DNA of 64,000 bases from Bryobacterales bacterium. GTDB lineage: Bacteria > Acidobacteriota > Terriglobia > Bryobacterales > UBA6623. Location: the NCBI GenBank assembly GCA_022823865.1, contig JAJEHF010000208.1:49032-113031 (forward strand), written 5' to 3'. The translations under genes and the position numbers were made by a program. Each line of letters begins with the position of its first letter. Position 1 is the stretch's first letter. The notes under the pieces were generated by a model. The model saw only the letters and a program-made list of their open reading frames with translations. It made no database searches and had not been told where the DNA came from. Positions 62,721-64,000 of the stretch are shown one piece after another.

Positions 62721-63626
62721 ATGACAATCAAGAATGCGTGCAAGGTCTTTCTGGAAGACGAGGCGCGCTTCCGCAATCTCGCGCTGGGGACCATCCAGGG
62801 GTACGAGACGGTATTCCGGTCGCTGACAAGGTGGGCGGACAGGAACGGCCTGTCGCTGCTGGTAGAGCTGGACGAGGAGGCCGTGCGGAAGTGGGTCGGC
62901 GGCTGGCGCTGCCGCCCCTCCACGACCCGCCTGCGGCTGGCCCAGGCGAAGACGTTCTTCGCCTTCGCCATCGAGCGCGAGTGGGTGAAGCGCTCTCCGC
63001 TGCGCAAGCTGCGGCCGCCGAAGAGCGCGTCGCCGCCGACGATGCCGCTGACGGTGATCGAGATGCGCAACCTGCTGGCGGCGGCGGACGGGCAGCCGAA
63101 GGAGCGCGCGCTGATCCTGCTGATGCGCTACTCGGGGCTGGCAATCGCCGACGCCGTGACGCTGAGCCGGGAGGCGCTGGTGGGCACGGAGCTGACGCTG
63201 CGGCGGGCCAAGAGCGGGGAGCTGGTGATGGTCGACCTGCCGCACTTGGTGGTGAAGGCGGTCAACCGGCTGCGCGGGCCGAACGCGGACCACTTCTGGT
63301 GGTCGGGCAAGAGCCGGGCGGTGACCACCGCGAAGTACTGGCGCAAGCAGCTGCGCGAGGTGGCCGCCCGCGCGAGGATCGCGGGGTTCCACCCGCACCG
63401 GCTGCGGGACACGTTCGCGGTCGGGCTGCTGACGGCGGGGGTGTCGATCGAGGACGTGAGCTCGCTGCTGGGGCACAGCTCGATCCAGACGACGGAGCGC
63501 CACTACGCCCCGTGGGACCGGCGGCGTCGGGACCGCCTCTCGCGGGTGGTGCGGGCGGCCAACCGGCTGGACCCGCTGCTGGCGGAACTGGACCCGCTGG
63601 GCGCCGGAACGGGCTCGGTCACGTAG
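62721..63626 (+). CDS. tyrosine recombinase/phage-type integrase lacking the first catalytic arginine
   Basis: A 301-residue tyrosine recombinase. The N-terminal SAM-like core-binding domain (residues 1-90: GTIQGYETVFRSLTRWADR) is intact. In the catalytic domain the lysine is in RAKSGELVMVDL (Lys164), the box II motif is HPHRLRDTF (His226, Arg229), His252 is in LLGHSSIQTTERHY and the nucleophile Tyr262 in HYAPW. The arginine expected in the GLR of box I is alanine: RYSGLAIADAV, Ala141. This should cripple strand cleavage, unless another arginine substitutes. It is flanked by AT-rich DNA and by 21-bp dyads at 63675 and 63971, which look like candidate recombination sites. Confidence 0.9.
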   Translation: MTIKNACKVFLEDEARFRNLALGTIQGYETVFRSLTRWADRNGLSLLVELDEEAVRKWVGGWRCRPSTTRLRLAQAKTFFAFAIEREWVKRSPLRKLRPPKSASPPTMPLTVIEMRNLLAAADGQPKERALILLMRYSGLAIADAVTLSREALVGTELTLRRAKSGELVMVDLPHLVVKAVNRLRGPNADHFWWSGKSRAVTTAKYWRKQLREVAARARIAGFHPHRLRDTFAVGLLTAGVSIEDVSSLLGHSSIQTTERHYAPWDRRRRDRLSRVVRAANRLDPLLAELDPLGAGTGSVT

Positions 63627-63641
63627 CGAACGGCCGGGGGT

Positions 63642-63655
63642 GCCGGTTACCCGGC
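63642..63655 (+). terminator. possible weak terminator after integrase
   Basis: GCCGG, loop TTAC, CCGGC forms a five-pair hairpin 15 bases after the integrase stop. No T-run follows, so this would be a weak intrinsic terminator at best. Confidence 0.3.
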
Positions 63656-63674
63656 GCGGCCAGTTTCTGGTCTA

Positions 63675-63695
63675 GTCAATTCGGGGTGAATTGAC
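63675..63695. repeat. 21-bp dyad site, copy 1
   Basis: Perfect 8-base arms GTCAATTC and GAATTGAC flank the spacer GGGGT. The reverse complement matches the site at 63971-63991 at 20 of 21 bases. It resembles a tyrosine recombinase core site or an operator. Confidence 0.85.
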
Positions 63696-63961
63696 CATAT
63701 CGGATTCAGCGCGTCCGGGCGGGAGTGGCGGAGCACCGGCCATGTCGCCCGCCCGAGCGTCTCGATCCGAGCCCTGAGCTGTCTGATTGGCGGTCCGATT
63801 GGCTTGAAATCCAACATTTTGCCCCCGGAAGCGTTCATTAGTATATCGAATTTACACTTACCAAATATACTTCACATGATTTTTCTCGATCGGCAAGAGA
63901 TTCGCACCGGTCTGAAGCCGCCTCTCCTGTCGCTAGATCCTGCGATTTCAAGCACATACGC

Positions 63962-64000
63962 GGGCATGTAGTCAATTCACCCCGTATTGACTACATGCCC
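63962..64000. repeat. 39-bp hairpin containing dyad site copy 2
   Basis: Perfect 15-base arms GGGCATGTAGTCAAT and ATTGACTACATGCCC enclose the loop TCACCCCGT. The inner part (63971-63991) is the second copy of the 21-bp site, inverted relative to the first, with one change in the right arm. It ends exactly at the window edge, so the structure may continue. Confidence 0.9.

Larger units (their letters stand above)
63627..64000. other. intergenic region downstream of the integrase with inverted dyad sites
   Basis: No gene is seen. The region holds a small GC hairpin right after the integrase, two inverted copies of a 21-bp dyad, AT-rich blocks near 63835-63890 (GTATATCGAATTTACACTTA) and a hairpin at the very end. 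It may be the end of a mobile element. Confidence 0.6.

Noticed and set aside
1..64000. CRISPR array or rRNA operon
   Set aside because: No regularly spaced direct repeats and no 16S/23S-like stretches were seen in the window.

Overview
The window is one stretch of a GC-rich (by eye about 65%) chromosome that is almost fully coding. An Acidobacteriota genome fits best. The strongest pointers are a secreted VWA protein of the type common in acidobacteria (58647-59600), a tricorn-like S41 protease with an N-terminal propeller, a YpdA-type bacillithiol disulfide reductase, and many secreted sulfatase, sialidase, PQQ-propeller and DUF3604-type proteins. This taxonomic call is inference; no rRNA gene is present. 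One tRNA (Leu, CAA anticodon, CCA encoded) is seen.

Layout. 1-8.7 kb: a Tat-exported Gfo/Idh/MocA oxidoreductase cut by the window edge, a SWIM-SNF2 helicase, a PQQ-like propeller protein, a GT39-like membrane glycosyltransferase and an orphan antitoxin. 9-17 kb: a GT2 glycosyltransferase, a CobA-HemD fusion, an unknown protein, a Tat sulfatase and the B12-dependent methionine synthase MetH. 17-24 kb: an Asp-box sialidase lipoprotein, the tricorn-like protease and a secreted protein with three TbpB-like barrel repeats. 24-29.5 kb: a tight four-gene minus-strand operon in which a P-type metal ATPase is fused to an HflK-like SPFH protein, followed by a His-rich HflC, a second HflK and a small membrane protein. 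29.7-38.2 kb: an acyl-CoA synthetase, a 1634-residue secreted multidomain haem protein, YpdA and a lower-GC orphan gene. 38.4-45.1 kb: a DUF3604 protein, an SDR, a nucleoside-phosphorylase-like protein and two zinc alcohol dehydrogenases. 45.1-53.8 kb: GlnE with a degenerate C-terminal active site, then a signalling operon (receiver-PP2C, anti-sigma kinase, periplasmic binding protein, histidine kinase) facing a STAS antagonist. 53.9-60.6 kb: an alginate-type porin whose start codon touches a tRNA-Leu, two sugar/acid catabolic enzymes, RecA, the VWA protein and RluD. 60.6-64 kb: a gene-poor, partly AT-rich end with small unknown ORFs, a tyrosine recombinase lacking its first catalytic arginine, and two inverted copies of a 21-bp dyad site, the last inside a 39-bp hairpin ending at the window edge.

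How it fits together. Much of the window serves the cell envelope and scavenging of complex, probably sulfated or acidic, glycans (sulfatase, sialidase, alginate-type porin, Gfo/Idh and 3-hydroxyisobutyrate-type dehydrogenases, sugar epimerase). The rest is core metabolism: MetH, siroheme or cobalamin entry by CobA-HemD, GlnE, RecA and RluD. The best candidates for something new are the ATPase-SPFH operon, the TbpB-like triple-repeat protein, the degenerate GlnE, and the arginine-less integrase with its flanking dyad sites.
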